Assembly: GCF_002029255.1 (NCBI RefSeq)
Contig: NZ_MZGT01000004.1
Location: forward strand, 1 to 64,000
DNA length: 64,000 nt
Reading direction: 5' to 3'
Source: Clostridium chromiireducens
GTDB lineage: Bacteria > Bacillota > Clostridia > Clostridiales > Clostridiaceae
The notes under the pieces: model-generated
What the model was told of the DNA's origin: nothing
Database searches by the model: none
Seen by the model: the letters and a program-made list of their open reading frames with translations, nothing else
Part shown: piece by piece, positions 26,225 through 35,456 of the stretch
How the letters are laid out: every line of letters starts with the position of its first letter
Position numbering within the stretch: position 1 is the stretch's first letter
Made by a program: the position numbers and the translations under genes

Positions 26225-26854
26225 ATGAATTTAAAAAACAATATATTAAATAAGATATTAATAATAGGTGCTGTTTTGTTGATTCCGGTGTTTATAATAC
26301 TGGTGGTGATTTTAGGAAGACATGTAGTTACGCCGTCAAATGAAGACATAATAAATGGGTTGAAGAATACAAAATATTATAGCAGTAAAGTAGATTATGT
26401 ATTTAAGAACTCAAAGGCACAATTTGAGGAAAGCACAATGCAATACCATAGCGCAGATAAAGGATCCAGAATAGAATTTCAGGAAGGGTCAGGGAGAGTT
26501 AAAGTTTACAATGGTGGAGAAATTAGAGTTGAAGGAAATGAGGATAATGAATATACCATTGAAAAAGATATAGATGTTATTTATCCACTAGCATTTATGG
26601 AGAATATACTATCAAATTCACAAATCGATGAAATTAAAGAGGTTAAGGCAGAATGGGGTGATGGGGTATATTTACAAGTTAACATTCAATATCAAAGTCA
26701 AAATAAGCATTTAAGCAAAGCGGAATTTTATATTGATAAAAATAAAGAAGCTCCAGTATTGTTGAAAGTTTTAGATGATAGTGGAAAGGAAAGAATAATA
26801 ATTAACTATAAAGATTTTAAAAAAGAAAAAAGCTTAAGTGATGATTTATTTTAA
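26225..26854 (+). CDS. Membrane-anchored LolA-like protein (GerS/YdcC-related)
   Basis: 209 residues. One N-terminal membrane helix (about 10-31) is followed by a beta-rich extracytoplasmic domain of the LolA/outer-membrane-lipoprotein-sorting fold (LKNTKYYSSKVDYVFKN..., KVYNGGEIRVEGNEDNEY...). No lipobox Cys is present, so it is a signal-anchor protein rather than a lipoprotein. Its place between acpS-nnr and mazEF is that of B. subtilis YdcC. In C. difficile the related GerS, encoded beside an alanine racemase gene, is needed for spore germination. That function is inferred here. Confidence 0.7.
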   Translation: MNLKNNILNKILIIGAVLLIPVFIILVVILGRHVVTPSNEDIINGLKNTKYYSSKVDYVFKNSKAQFEESTMQYHSADKGSRIEFQEGSGRVKVYNGGEIRVEGNEDNEYTIEKDIDVIYPLAFMENILSNSQIDEIKEVKAEWGDGVYLQVNIQYQSQNKHLSKAEFYIDKNKEAPVLLKVLDDSGKERIIINYKDFKKEKSLSDDLF

Positions 26855-27027
26855 TTAAAAGGAATTGTAAAAATTGAGTCAAGCCAACATTAACATTATA
26901 CAATGATAAACAAAGCTGAAAAAGGATATAATCAAGCGTACATATATAAATTGAGGAAAATAAAATTGTAATAGAAAGTAAAAGGATGTAATTAGCCATA
27001 ACATGGTAATTGAGTAATACAAATCCT

Positions 27028-27057
27028 TTGACAAATTGACATAATTTGCAATATAAT
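27028..27057 (+). promoter_or_regulatory. Sigma-A promoter of mazEF
   Basis: TTGACA (27028-27033), 18 bases, TATAAT (27052-27057), about 40 bases before the antitoxin ATG. Confidence 0.8.
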
Positions 27058-27097
27058 CATAGTAATAAGAACTTTTTACTGCTATGGAGGAGAAAAT

Positions 27098-27346
27098 ATG
27101 TCAATAAACAATCTAAATATTATGAAAAACAAAAATATAAAAAGTAATAAAATTAAAAAAAGTAGTGGAATTATGGAGAAATCGTTAATACAATATATTA
27201 ACGAAGGATTTTCAGCTGATTTTGAGATGTTAATGAAAAACGGGTATCAAGAAATGGCTGAAATCAACTTAGAATATTCTAAATTAGGTTTTGAATATAT
27301 GTTAGATGATGTTAATGAGTATGAGGCATGGATTTGCGGAGTGTGA
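27098..27346 (+). CDS. mazE: MazE/EndoAI-type antitoxin
   Basis: 82 residues. The basic N-terminus (about 1-30, many Lys/Asn) precedes a short helix [25 protein letters not shown], as in ribbon-helix-helix antitoxins. The acidic C-terminal tail ([12 protein letters not shown]) is typical of the part that binds MazF. Placed 10 bases before the toxin, under the promoter at 27028-27057. TGGAGGAG precedes the ATG. Assignment rests mainly on position and tail; sequence similarity to EndoAI is modest. Confidence 0.8.
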   Translation: MSINNLNIMKNKNIKSNKIKKSSGIMEKSLIQYINEGFSADFEMLMKNGYQEMAEINLEYSKLGFEYMLDDVNEYEAWICGV

Positions 27347-27356
27347 TTATTTAAAA

Positions 27357-27710
27357 ATGGCAAACATTGTAGTAAAAAGAGGGGAAATTTTCTACGCGGA
27401 TTTAAGTCCAGTTATAGGATCCGAACAGGGCGGTATAAGACCTGTTATTATAATACAAAATGATATTGGAAATAGATATAGTCCTACTGTTATTGTGGCA
27501 GCAATAACATCTCAAATAAATAAAGCTAAGCTTCCTATTCATGTTGAAATTTCATCAGAGGAGTATGGATTAAATAGAGATTCTGTTGTCTTACTAGAGC
27601 AAATAAGAACACTAGATAAGAGAAGGTTGAAAGAAAAGATTGGACATATGACTGAAGCAGATATGAAAAAGGTTGATAAGGCTTTAGCGGTTAGCTTGAA
27701 TTTGAGCTAA
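27357..27710 (+). CDS. mazF: MazF/EndoA mRNA interferase toxin
   Basis: 117 residues of the PemK/MazF family, a sequence-specific single-strand RNA endonuclease. Motifs: [25 protein letters not shown], with the catalytic Arg in RPV; ALAV C-terminal helix; and IRTLDKRRL. The frame is open from 27306 and would overlap the antitoxin, but the ATG at 27357 gives the standard N-terminus MANIVVKRG and has GGAGTG upstream. A terminator lies at 27794-27830. Confidence 0.95.
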   Translation: MANIVVKRGEIFYADLSPVIGSEQGGIRPVIIIQNDIGNRYSPTVIVAAITSQINKAKLPIHVEISSEEYGLNRDSVVLLEQIRTLDKRRLKEKIGHMTEADMKKVDKALAVSLNLS

Positions 27711-27793
27711 AGAATAGGAATAATTATATAGGTATCAAATAAGAGTAAATATAATCAAGATAATAAATATATTGTTATCTATATGATATTTCG

Positions 27794-27830
27794 AAGAGTA
27801 GCGTAATTGAATAAATATGCTACTCTTTTT
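27794..27830 (+). terminator. Terminator after mazF
   Basis: AAGAGTAGC / GCTACTCTT stem with a 16-base loop, then TTTT. Confidence 0.75.
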
Positions 27831-27986
27831 GCGTTTGATAACATAATATATTGATATTTATAACGATAAAAGTATAACACATTTATTATTGATGTATACA
27901 AATAATATTTTCTATGTTAGAATAAATATGTTAAAAATAGAACATACTATGAATGAGCAAATGAATTAATAACAGGGGGTTGTACA

Positions 27987-28808
27987 ATGAGTAATGAATA
28001 TAAACTTGAAGAAGTTGCAAAGCTAATGAGAAAAGATATTGTCTCTATGCTTACAGAATCAGCATCAGGACATCCAGGAGGATCTTTATCTATAGCTGAT
28101 ATAATGGCAGTATTATTCTTTAAGGAAATGAATATAGATACATCTAGGGTGAATGACCCTGATAGAGATAGATTTGTTTTGTCAAAAGGGCATGCAGCGC
28201 CAGCTCTATACAGTGCTTTAGCTAGAAAAGGATATTTTGAAGTTGAAGAATTGAATACTTTAAGACAAACTGGCTCTAGATTGCAAGGTCATCCTAACAT
28301 GAATGATTTACCGGGAATTGATATGTCAACAGGATCTTTAGGTCAAGGAATTTCTGCAGCGGTAGGAATGTCGTTAGCCGGAAAACTTGATAAGAAAGAT
28401 TATAGAGTTTATGTAATTCTAGGGGATGGAGAGCTTGAAGAAGGTCAAGTTTGGGAAGCATCAATGTCAGCAGCTCACTATAAGTTAGATAATTTAACTG
28501 CGTTTATAGATAATAATGGACTTCAAATAGATGGAAATATAGAAGATGTAATGAATCCAGGTCCTATAGATAAAAAGTTTGAAGCTTTTGGTTGGAATGT
28601 TTTGGCTATTAATGGACATAACTATGATGAAATTATAGATGCTATTGAAAAAGCAAAAGAATGCAAAGGAAAACCAACTGCGATTATATGTAACACAATA
28701 AAAGGTAAAGGTGTTTCGTTTATGGAAAACAATGCAGGGTGGCATGGAACAGCTCCCAATAAAGAGCAATGTGAGCAAGCGTTAAAGGAAATTGGAGGGG
28801 AAAACTAA
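27987..28808 (+). CDS. Transketolase, N-terminal (thiamine-diphosphate) subunit
   Basis: 273 residues corresponding to the first half of transketolase: [15 protein letters not shown] near the N-terminus, [29 protein letters not shown], and the ThDP/magnesium motif [13 protein letters not shown] with IDNNGLQID. Works with the next gene as a split transketolase in the non-oxidative pentose phosphate pathway, a common arrangement in Firmicutes. CAGGGGG precedes the ATG. Its stop overlaps the start of the second subunit by one base. Confidence 0.93.
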   Translation: MSNEYKLEEVAKLMRKDIVSMLTESASGHPGGSLSIADIMAVLFFKEMNIDTSRVNDPDRDRFVLSKGHAAPALYSALARKGYFEVEELNTLRQTGSRLQGHPNMNDLPGIDMSTGSLGQGISAAVGMSLAGKLDKKDYRVYVILGDGELEEGQVWEASMSAAHYKLDNLTAFIDNNGLQIDGNIEDVMNPGPIDKKFEAFGWNVLAINGHNYDEIIDAIEKAKECKGKPTAIICNTIKGKGVSFMENNAGWHGTAPNKEQCEQALKEIGGEN

Positions 28809-29752
28809 TGGGGAATAAAATTGCAACAAGAGAGGCTTATGGTAAAGCGTTAGTAAAACTTTCAAATATGAATAAAAATGTTGTTGTATTAGACGCAGAT
28901 TTATCAAAATCTACTAAGACAGCAGATTTTAAAGCTGTTTCTCCAGAAAGATTTATTAACATGGGGATAGCAGAGTCAAATATGATGGGAGTTGCAGCTG
29001 GTCTTTCAACTTGTGGAAAAATTCCATTTGCAAGTACTTTCGCAATGTTTGCAGCAGGAAGAGCATTTGAGCAAATAAGAAACTCAATATGTTATCCAAA
29101 ATTAAATGTTAAGGTCTGTGCAACTCATGCAGGAATAACAGTTGGAGAAGATGGCGCTACTCATCAATCAATAGAAGATATATCACTAATGAGAAGTATC
29201 CCTAATATGACTGTAATAAATCCAGCTGATGCAATAGAAACAGAAGCAGCAATACTAGCAATAGCAGAATATAATGGACCTTGTTATGTGAGATTAGGGA
29301 GATTAGCTGTGAGTACTATAAATGATTCTGCAAATTATAAATTTGAGATTGGAAAAGGTGTAACATTAGCGCAAGGTGATGATGTTACTATAGTTGCTAC
29401 TGGTATGATGGTTGAGTTAGCGCTAGAAGCTAAAGAAGAATTAGCTAAAGAAGGAATTAATGCTAGAGTAGTAAATATACATACAATAAAGCCAATTGAT
29501 AAAGAATTATTAGTAAGTGCTGCTAAAGAAACAAAAGCAATAGTTACTGCGGAAGAACATAGTGTAATTGGAGGCTTGGGTTCAGCAGTTGCTGAAGTTA
29601 TAGCAGAAGAATATCCGGTTCCAGTAGTAAGAGTAGGAATAAAAGATACCTTTGGTGAAAGTGGTAAACCAAATGAACTTTTAAAAGTTTATGGTTTAAC
29701 AGTGGAAGCAATTGTAGAGCATACTAGAAAAGCTATTTCATTAAAGAAATAA
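28808..29752 (+). CDS. Transketolase, C-terminal (pyrimidine-binding) subunit
   Basis: 314 residues corresponding to the second half of transketolase: VVLDADLSKST, the catalytic Glu in MGIAESNMMGVAAGL, AGITVGEDGATHQSIEDI, PADAIETEAA, and the C-terminal transketolase domain with EEHSVIGGLGSAV and GIKDTFGESG. It forms the active enzyme with the preceding subunit. GGAGGGG lies inside the end of that gene. Terminator at 29821-29870. Confidence 0.93.
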   Translation: MGNKIATREAYGKALVKLSNMNKNVVVLDADLSKSTKTADFKAVSPERFINMGIAESNMMGVAAGLSTCGKIPFASTFAMFAAGRAFEQIRNSICYPKLNVKVCATHAGITVGEDGATHQSIEDISLMRSIPNMTVINPADAIETEAAILAIAEYNGPCYVRLGRLAVSTINDSANYKFEIGKGVTLAQGDDVTIVATGMMVELALEAKEELAKEGINARVVNIHTIKPIDKELLVSAAKETKAIVTAEEHSVIGGLGSAVAEVIAEEYPVPVVRVGIKDTFGESGKPNELLKVYGLTVEAIVEHTRKAISLKK

Positions 29753-29820
29753 TTGATGCTTAAATTTTTAATATAGTCAAAATAATTTTAGGTTAAATAT
29801 AATAAAATATAATATAGTAA

Positions 29821-29870
29821 AATACAGGATATAAGGCTCATGAAATAGCTAAGTATCCTGTATTTTTTAT
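29821..29870 (+). terminator. Terminator after the transketolase genes
   Basis: AATACAGGATA / TATCCTGTATT, an 11-bp stem with a 22-base loop, followed by TTTTT. Confidence 0.85.
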
Positions 29871-29947
29871 TTTTGAATAACGAAAAATAAACAGAGAAAA
29901 CTATAAAAGATAATTTAATATAAATAAAAATTGAAGGGGAAGATGAA

Positions 29948-30796
29948 ATGAAAATATCAAAATTCAAAGAATACATTGTAATAACATTAGGAATAGCTCT
30001 AGTCGCATTTGCAATAGAATATTTTCAAGCACCAAACAATATAGCGGCAGGTGGAGTTACAGGAATAGCAATAATTTTAAATGCTGTTATACCAAGCTTA
30101 TCAATAGGTATAGTGAGTCTAGTACTAAATGTATTGTTGTTTATTGTTGCTATTATATTTATTGATGGAAAATTTGGAGTGAAGACAATTTATGCAAGTG
30201 TGGGCCTATCATTAATAATATGGGTAATTGAAGAATTTTTAAAACCAGTTGCAATTACAAATGACTTAATGATGGCAACTATTTTTGGGGCACTGATTTC
30301 AGCTTTTGGGATGGCGATTGTATTTAACGAAAATGCGTCAACAGGGGGAACTGATATATTAGCAAAAATGTTAAATATATTTTTTCATATAGATATAGGA
30401 AAAGCTATATTAGCAGTTGATTTTTTAATAACACTTGTAAGTGCTTTAGTATTTGGTGTAGATGTTGCTTTATATTCCATGCTAAGTATCATATTACTTG
30501 GGATAATAATTGATAGAGTTATAGAGGGATTTAATGTGTGTAAAAGTATATTCATTGTTAGTAAAAAAAGTGAAGAGATAAGTAGATATATAATAGATAC
30601 GTTGGATCGTGGATGTACTTTTTTAAAAGGAGTGGGTGCATATACAGGAAAAGAAAGCGATATACTTTATGCAGTTCTAAGTAGGAATCAGTTCATAAAA
30701 TTGAAAAAATATATAAAAGAAGTGGATCCAGAAGCTTTCATAACAGTAGGTGAAGTGCATGAAGTGTTAGGAGAAGGATTTAATGATATAAAATAA
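29948..30796 (+). CDS. YitT-family membrane protein with DUF2179 domain
   Basis: 282 residues. An N-terminal membrane part has five to six helices (about 10-190) with GVTGIAIILN and NENASTGGTDILAKML. A C-terminal cytoplasmic DUF2179 domain (about 215-275) has DRGCTFLKGVGAYTGKESDILYAVLSR. Function is unknown across this widespread Firmicute family; transport has been suggested. GAAGGGGAAG precedes the ATG. Single gene. Confidence 0.9.
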   Translation: MKISKFKEYIVITLGIALVAFAIEYFQAPNNIAAGGVTGIAIILNAVIPSLSIGIVSLVLNVLLFIVAIIFIDGKFGVKTIYASVGLSLIIWVIEEFLKPVAITNDLMMATIFGALISAFGMAIVFNENASTGGTDILAKMLNIFFHIDIGKAILAVDFLITLVSALVFGVDVALYSMLSIILLGIIIDRVIEGFNVCKSIFIVSKKSEEISRYIIDTLDRGCTFLKGVGAYTGKESDILYAVLSRNQFIKLKKYIKEVDPEAFITVGEVHEVLGEGFNDIK

Positions 30797-30927
30797 CAGT
30801 AATTGTAATAAAAGCTATAATATTTAATAAATTTGTATAACATTAAAAAGAATTCTTATGTTATAATTAATTTTGTAGGTTTTGCAATTAATTTGCAAAA
30901 TATACAATAAAGAAGGAGTGTTTGAGT

Positions 30928-31614
30928 ATGATTGAATTTAGAGGAATATCTAAAATTTATGATAATAATGTGAAAGCTTTGTCGGATGTTAATGTTGAGA
31001 TAGAATCAGGAGAATTTGTATTTTTAGTAGGACCAAGTGGATCTGGTAAATCTACTTTTATAAAAATGCTTTTAAAAGAAGTTGATCCTACCAATGGAAA
31101 GGTAATTGTCGGGGATAAGGACTTATCAGCAATAACTAGAAAACAAATACCATACTATAGAAGAAAAATAGGAATGGTATTTCAAGATTTTAGATTAATT
31201 CAAACCCTTAACGTATACGAAAATGTTGCATTTGCAATGAGAGTTGTAGAGGCTTCGCCAAAGGATATTAGAAGAAGAGTCCCAATGGTGTTATCATTAG
31301 TTGGGTTATCTCATAAATACAAAATGTTTCCAAATGAGTTGTCAGGGGGAGAACAGCAAAGAGTTTCCTTAGCAAGAGCATTGGTTAATAATCCATCTGT
31401 TTTGATTGCGGACGAGCCTACAGGTAATTTAGACCCAGATACAGCAAGAGAAATAATGTCATTACTTGAGGATATAAACAAGGCAGGAACCACTATTTTA
31501 ATGGCTACTCATGCTAAAGAAATTGTTGACTATATGAAGAAAAGAGTTATAGCTATAGAAAAAGGAGAAATAGTTAGAGACGAGAAAAGAGGTAAGTACG
31601 AAGATGAAAATTAA
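30928..31614 (+). CDS. ftsE: Cell-division ABC transporter ATP-binding protein FtsE
   Basis: 228 residues, an ABC ATPase: Walker A GPSGSGKST, Q-loop VFQDFR, signature LSGGEQQR, Walker B VLIADEPTGNLD, H-loop ATHA. With FtsX it relays ATP hydrolysis across the membrane to activate peptidoglycan hydrolases. A TTG at 30922 is in frame, but AAGGAGTG is properly spaced for the ATG at 30928, which gives the standard MIEFRGISK. It overlaps ftsX by 11 bases. Confidence 0.96.
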   Translation: MIEFRGISKIYDNNVKALSDVNVEIESGEFVFLVGPSGSGKSTFIKMLLKEVDPTNGKVIVGDKDLSAITRKQIPYYRRKIGMVFQDFRLIQTLNVYENVAFAMRVVEASPKDIRRRVPMVLSLVGLSHKYKMFPNELSGGEQQRVSLARALVNNPSVLIADEPTGNLDPDTAREIMSLLEDINKAGTTILMATHAKEIVDYMKKRVIAIEKGEIVRDEKRGKYEDEN

Positions 31615-32494
31615 TACTATTACACATTTTATTAAAGATGCTTTTACAAGTTTAAAAAGAAATAAAACTATTAGTATTGCTTCAATAATTACTGTTCTTA
31701 TAACCTTCTTTGTTTTGGGGATATTTATGTTAATCGCAAATAACATAAATAAAGGAATAAATAATGTTCAAAATAAGGTTGAACTTAAGGTTTTCCTTAA
31801 AGATGATATAAAATTAATTGATCAAAGGGAAATCGAAATTAAATTGAGGGAAATTGATGGAGTAAAAGACGTGATTTATCTATCAAAAGAAGACGAATAT
31901 AAAAACTTCCAAAGTACTACCAATGATAACGAAGGTTTATTAAAAGGATACACGTTACAGAACAATCCATTTAATGCTTCATTCACAGTGAAATTGGAGT
32001 CTCCGGAATATGCATCTAAGGTGACAGAAGGATTAAAAGATTTAGAAGGAATAGAGACTGTAGGTGATCAACAGGAACTGGTTGATAGAATCATAGGAAT
32101 TGTGAACGGTATTAAGGTCGTTGGTTTTGGATTGTTTGTAGTTCTTGTAGGGGTTTCAATTTTCTTAATAATGAATACAACAAAGTTAACGGTTTATTCA
32201 AGAAGAAGAGAAGTTGGAATTATGAAATTTGTAGGAGCTACTGATTGGTTTATTAGATGGCCATTCGTTATAGAGGGCATGGTAATAGGATTTGTCGGAG
32301 CAACTTTAGCTTGTGTCGCATTGTATTTTGCATATGACTTACTAGTTAAATGGATTGCTTCTCAATTAGTGTTTATTAGTCTTGTACCAACAACTTATGT
32401 TTTATCGACACTATCATGGGAATTTATGATTGGTGGAATTGTAGTTGGTGGAATTGCTAGTATAATTGCACTAAGAAAGTTTTTAGTGGTATAA
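31604..32494 (+). CDS. ftsX: Cell-division ABC transporter permease FtsX
   Basis: 296 residues, four membrane helices: one near 22-45, then a large extracellular loop (about 50-165) that contacts the hydrolase, then three in 168-296. STKLTVYSRRREVGIMKFVGATDWFIRWPF is the FtsX signature. The NlpC/P60 coiled-coil protein at 6236-7468 is a plausible target, by analogy with FtsEX-PcsB and FtsEX-CwlO. Overlaps ftsE; GAGGTAAG lies ahead of the ATG. Confidence 0.95.
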   Translation: MKINTITHFIKDAFTSLKRNKTISIASIITVLITFFVLGIFMLIANNINKGINNVQNKVELKVFLKDDIKLIDQREIEIKLREIDGVKDVIYLSKEDEYKNFQSTTNDNEGLLKGYTLQNNPFNASFTVKLESPEYASKVTEGLKDLEGIETVGDQQELVDRIIGIVNGIKVVGFGLFVVLVGVSIFLIMNTTKLTVYSRRREVGIMKFVGATDWFIRWPFVIEGMVIGFVGATLACVALYFAYDLLVKWIASQLVFISLVPTTYVLSTLSWEFMIGGIVVGGIASIIALRKFLVV

Positions 32495-32649
32495 TTTTTG
32501 CAAATAAGTATAAATATAAATGCTATAGGGATAAAATAATAAGACACCATAAAATCTTGAAAATAAGCTACATAATAATCCGCCTTGCACTATAAAGATG
32601 TTAACTAAAGGATTATATGTATAACGCATATGAAAGGAAGTCTTTATAG

Positions 32650-33915
32650 GTGAAGGAATCAAGAAAATATATATTTGCAAATAAGAGAGAAAAAAGAAAA
32701 GTATTTTTAATATTGCCTATGTTTTGTCTTATGGTAGCTATTGCTTGTGCATGTTTTTTTGCAGGGAATTATATTGCTACAAAAGGTGTATTTTTAGTAA
32801 AAACATCGCCAGAAGTTGTAAGCACAGCAGGACAAATTAATGATCGGAGTAAATATTCTGCACTCTTTACAGTTAGAGATAAGTTAATAGAAAAGTTTGA
32901 TGGAGATATAGATGATGATGTCCTCTTAGAAGGAGCTATCAAGGGAATGACAAAGTCATTAAATGATCAATATACTGTATTTATGAATAATAAGGAATTT
33001 GATGATTTGATGAAACAAAGTAGTGGTAATATTACTGGGATAGGTGTTACTGTGACGTTAAAGGATGATAAGGTTACAATTATAGAAACGACTAAAGGGG
33101 CACCTGCTGAAAGGGTTGGATTAAAAGAAAATGATATAATTGAAAAGATTAATGATACAGATGTATCTGGAAATGATCTTAGTAAAGCAACATCTATGAT
33201 TGTTGGAGCTAATGGCTCTGAATTAAAACTAACTATTAAAAGAGCAGGTTCAGAAGATTTTGATGTTAGCGTGGTACCTGAAAAAGTGAAAATTGAGTCG
33301 GTGAAGAGCAATATGATTGATTCGTCCACAGGGTATATTCGCATAATGACTTTTATGAATGAAAATACTACGGAAGACTTTAAAACGGCTATTGAATCAT
33401 TAAGGACTCAAGGAATGAAAGGTCTAATACTTGATTTAAGAGAAAACCCAGGAGGATTGCTAGTGGAAGCAGTAGGGGTAGCATCTCAATTCATTCCAAA
33501 GGATAAAATAATAACTTATACAATTGATAAATATAATAATAGAAATGATTCATTATCGGTTGGTGGTATTGCAGAAGGAATTCCATTAGTTATCTTAGTT
33601 AATGAGAATAGTGCAAGTGCTTCAGAAGTTGTTACGGGAGCTTTAAGAGACTATGGAGCAGCAACGATAGTAGGTAAAACCACATTCGGAAAAGGAATAG
33701 TTCAACAATCATTTAAGTTTAATGATGGAATTGGCGGTCTTAAAGTAACTGTTTCAAAGTATTATACCCCTAATGGTGAGAATATTCATAAGAAGGGAAT
33801 AACTCCGGATGTAGAAGTCGCAACGCCTGTAGGAATAAATGAGAATGGATATGATAAGAATTCAGATGATCAACTGAAGGCGGCAATACTTAAAATACAG
33901 GAAAAGATGCAATAG
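32650..33915 (+). CDS. Carboxy-terminal processing protease, S41 family (CtpA/CtpB-like)
   Basis: 421 residues. An N-terminal membrane anchor (about 17-38) is followed by a PDZ domain (about 110-205, GIGVTVTLKDDKVTI...) and an S41 protease domain. The Ser/Lys dyad is near Ser323 in ENSASASE and Lys348 in TFGKGIVQ. It starts on GTG with AAGGAAG upstream. In B. subtilis the gene at this locus, ctpB, cleaves SpoIVFA in sporulation signalling. The same order ftsE-ftsX-ctp-PDZ-uvrB-uvrA here makes that orthology plausible. It lies 10 bases before the PDZ membrane protein. Confidence 0.92.
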   Translation: MKESRKYIFANKREKRKVFLILPMFCLMVAIACACFFAGNYIATKGVFLVKTSPEVVSTAGQINDRSKYSALFTVRDKLIEKFDGDIDDDVLLEGAIKGMTKSLNDQYTVFMNNKEFDDLMKQSSGNITGIGVTVTLKDDKVTIIETTKGAPAERVGLKENDIIEKINDTDVSGNDLSKATSMIVGANGSELKLTIKRAGSEDFDVSVVPEKVKIESVKSNMIDSSTGYIRIMTFMNENTTEDFKTAIESLRTQGMKGLILDLRENPGGLLVEAVGVASQFIPKDKIITYTIDKYNNRNDSLSVGGIAEGIPLVILVNENSASASEVVTGALRDYGAATIVGKTTFGKGIVQQSFKFNDGIGGLKVTVSKYYTPNGENIHKKGITPDVEVATPVGINENGYDKNSDDQLKAAILKIQEKMQ

Positions 33916-33925
33916 GGGGGATGAA

Positions 33926-35251
33926 ATGAGTTTATTTATATACACGTTAAGAAATATAGCAGGTGCTATAGTAACTCCCCCACTTGTATTTTTACTGGTT
34001 GCGCTAGGAACAACATTATATTTAAAAAATAAAAGAATAGTGACTATGCAGAAAATAATCTTAGGAGGTAGTGTGAATTCAACCATTGAACTTACACTAT
34101 CTCAACTTGTTTTAGGGATTATAGGGGGATGCGTAGGAAGTTTGATATTAACTAGTTTAGGTGTAGTATTTAATGAAAGTTCGGGAATTGCCTATTTGTT
34201 GATATTGTCAATATTGTTAATGTTCATAAAACCGAGATTAATATGTTTTGCTTATTCTGGTGCTATAGTAGGGTTTATAAGTATAATCATAAAGGGCATG
34301 GGCCAATTTTATGAACAGTTTTGGAATAATGGTTTTTTAGTAGTTGATATACTTTATTTAGGTGTTTTTATAGGAGTTTTTCATATAGTTGAGGGAATAT
34401 TGGTTATGTTTGATGGTGATAGAGGAGCAGTGCCGGTATTCACCAGCAAGAGTGGAAAAATTTTGGGGGGATATGCTTTAAAAAGATATTGGGTATTACC
34501 AATATCAATAATGATAGCGCTTGCATCTAATAATCCAGCTATTGATTATTCAACTTCACTTATACAAAATCCAGAATGGTGGCCGTTAATTAAAACAACA
34601 TCAGGGTTGAGTTTAATAACAAGTGGTATTATTTCAATATTGCCTTTTTATACAGTTCTTGGTTATTCATCGATTACATTTACAAGAACTAAGAGAGAGA
34701 AGGCTATATCATCAGGATTATATGTATTATTTTATGGTATAGTTTTAATTATGGTAGCTCAGATTGCAAGATTTGGTATTATAGGTGAAATGTTAGTTAT
34801 AATATTAATGCCTTTTGGACACGAGTTTATGCTAAGAATCCAAGCTGAGGATGAGGAAAAAAGAACACCAAAGTTTGTAAGTGATGAAGAGGGATTAATT
34901 ATTTTAGAAATTTCATCTGATTCAAAAGTAAGAGAATTTAATGTATGTATAGAAGATAAGCTTGTATCCGTAAATGGTAAAGATGTTAATTCGGAAGCAG
35001 AAGTGTATTCGATTTTAAAAGAAAGCTTATATAATACTGTTTTAGAAATTAAGAATTTTGAAGGAAAGCTAAAAAAGGTTGAATTTAGACATAGCAACAA
35101 TACTAGGCTAGGGGTATTAGTTGTGCCTAGAAATGTAAATGAAGAAGATGTAATACCAGTTGATGATAGCAACTTTAAAAGTGTCTTAAGTTCAATTATG
35201 GATTCGGATAACAATGAATGTGAAAAAAATAAAGTTGATAAGGATAGATAA
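33926..35251 (+). CDS. Polytopic membrane protein with C-terminal PDZ domain (MinJ-like by position)
   Basis: 441 residues. Seven to nine membrane helices occupy the first 300 residues. A PDZ domain lies in the cytoplasmic C-terminal part (about 312-400, LIILEISSDSKVREFNVCIEDKLVSVNGKDV). An acidic tail follows. It sits exactly where B. subtilis has minJ, the DivIVA-MinD bridging protein. MinJ is similar in build and length, so a division-site role is a fair inference, but sequence identity was not tested. GGGGGG precedes the ATG. Confidence 0.8.
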   Translation: MSLFIYTLRNIAGAIVTPPLVFLLVALGTTLYLKNKRIVTMQKIILGGSVNSTIELTLSQLVLGIIGGCVGSLILTSLGVVFNESSGIAYLLILSILLMFIKPRLICFAYSGAIVGFISIIIKGMGQFYEQFWNNGFLVVDILYLGVFIGVFHIVEGILVMFDGDRGAVPVFTSKSGKILGGYALKRYWVLPISIMIALASNNPAIDYSTSLIQNPEWWPLIKTTSGLSLITSGIISILPFYTVLGYSSITFTRTKREKAISSGLYVLFYGIVLIMVAQIARFGIIGEMLVIILMPFGHEFMLRIQAEDEEKRTPKFVSDEEGLIILEISSDSKVREFNVCIEDKLVSVNGKDVNSEAEVYSILKESLYNTVLEIKNFEGKLKKVEFRHSNNTRLGVLVVPRNVNEEDVIPVDDSNFKSVLSSIMDSDNNECEKNKVDKDR

Positions 35252-35278
35252 AATTGAATATACTAATTTAAATATATT

Positions 35279-35301
35279 AAAGTGGCTTAGCCACTTTTTT
35301 C
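35279..35301 (+). terminator. Terminator of the ftsE-ftsX-ctp-PDZ operon
   Basis: AAAGTGGC-TTA-GCCACTTT followed by TTT. Confidence 0.88.
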
Positions 35302-35384
35302 TTTAAACAGATTATAATACTTAGTGTTTTTGGATAATACTTAAAAAGTTATAGTTACTTAGAAAAATTTAATAGTATAATTTG

Positions 35385-35413
35385 TTGACTTAATACTTAA
35401 TGAAAAGTAAAAT
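35385..35413 (+). promoter_or_regulatory. Promoter of uvrBA
   Basis: TTGACT (35385-35390), 17 bases, TAAAAT (35408-35413). The predicted start lies just before the LexA box. Confidence 0.75.
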
Positions 35414-35426
35414 ATACATATATATA

Positions 35427-35440
35427 CGAATGTCTGTTCG
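35427..35440. promoter_or_regulatory. LexA (SOS) box upstream of uvrB
   Basis: CGAATGTCTGTTCG is a 14-base dyad with one mismatch to CGAAC-N4-GTTCG. It lies between the -10 box and the ribosome site of uvrB, a repressing position. Confidence 0.8.
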
Positions 35441-35456
35441 AAATGGAGGTAGTATA

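Noticed and set aside
34759-35214. 151-codon frame antisense to the PDZ protein gene
   Set aside because: A shadow of the PDZ coding region; low-complexity serine-rich product.
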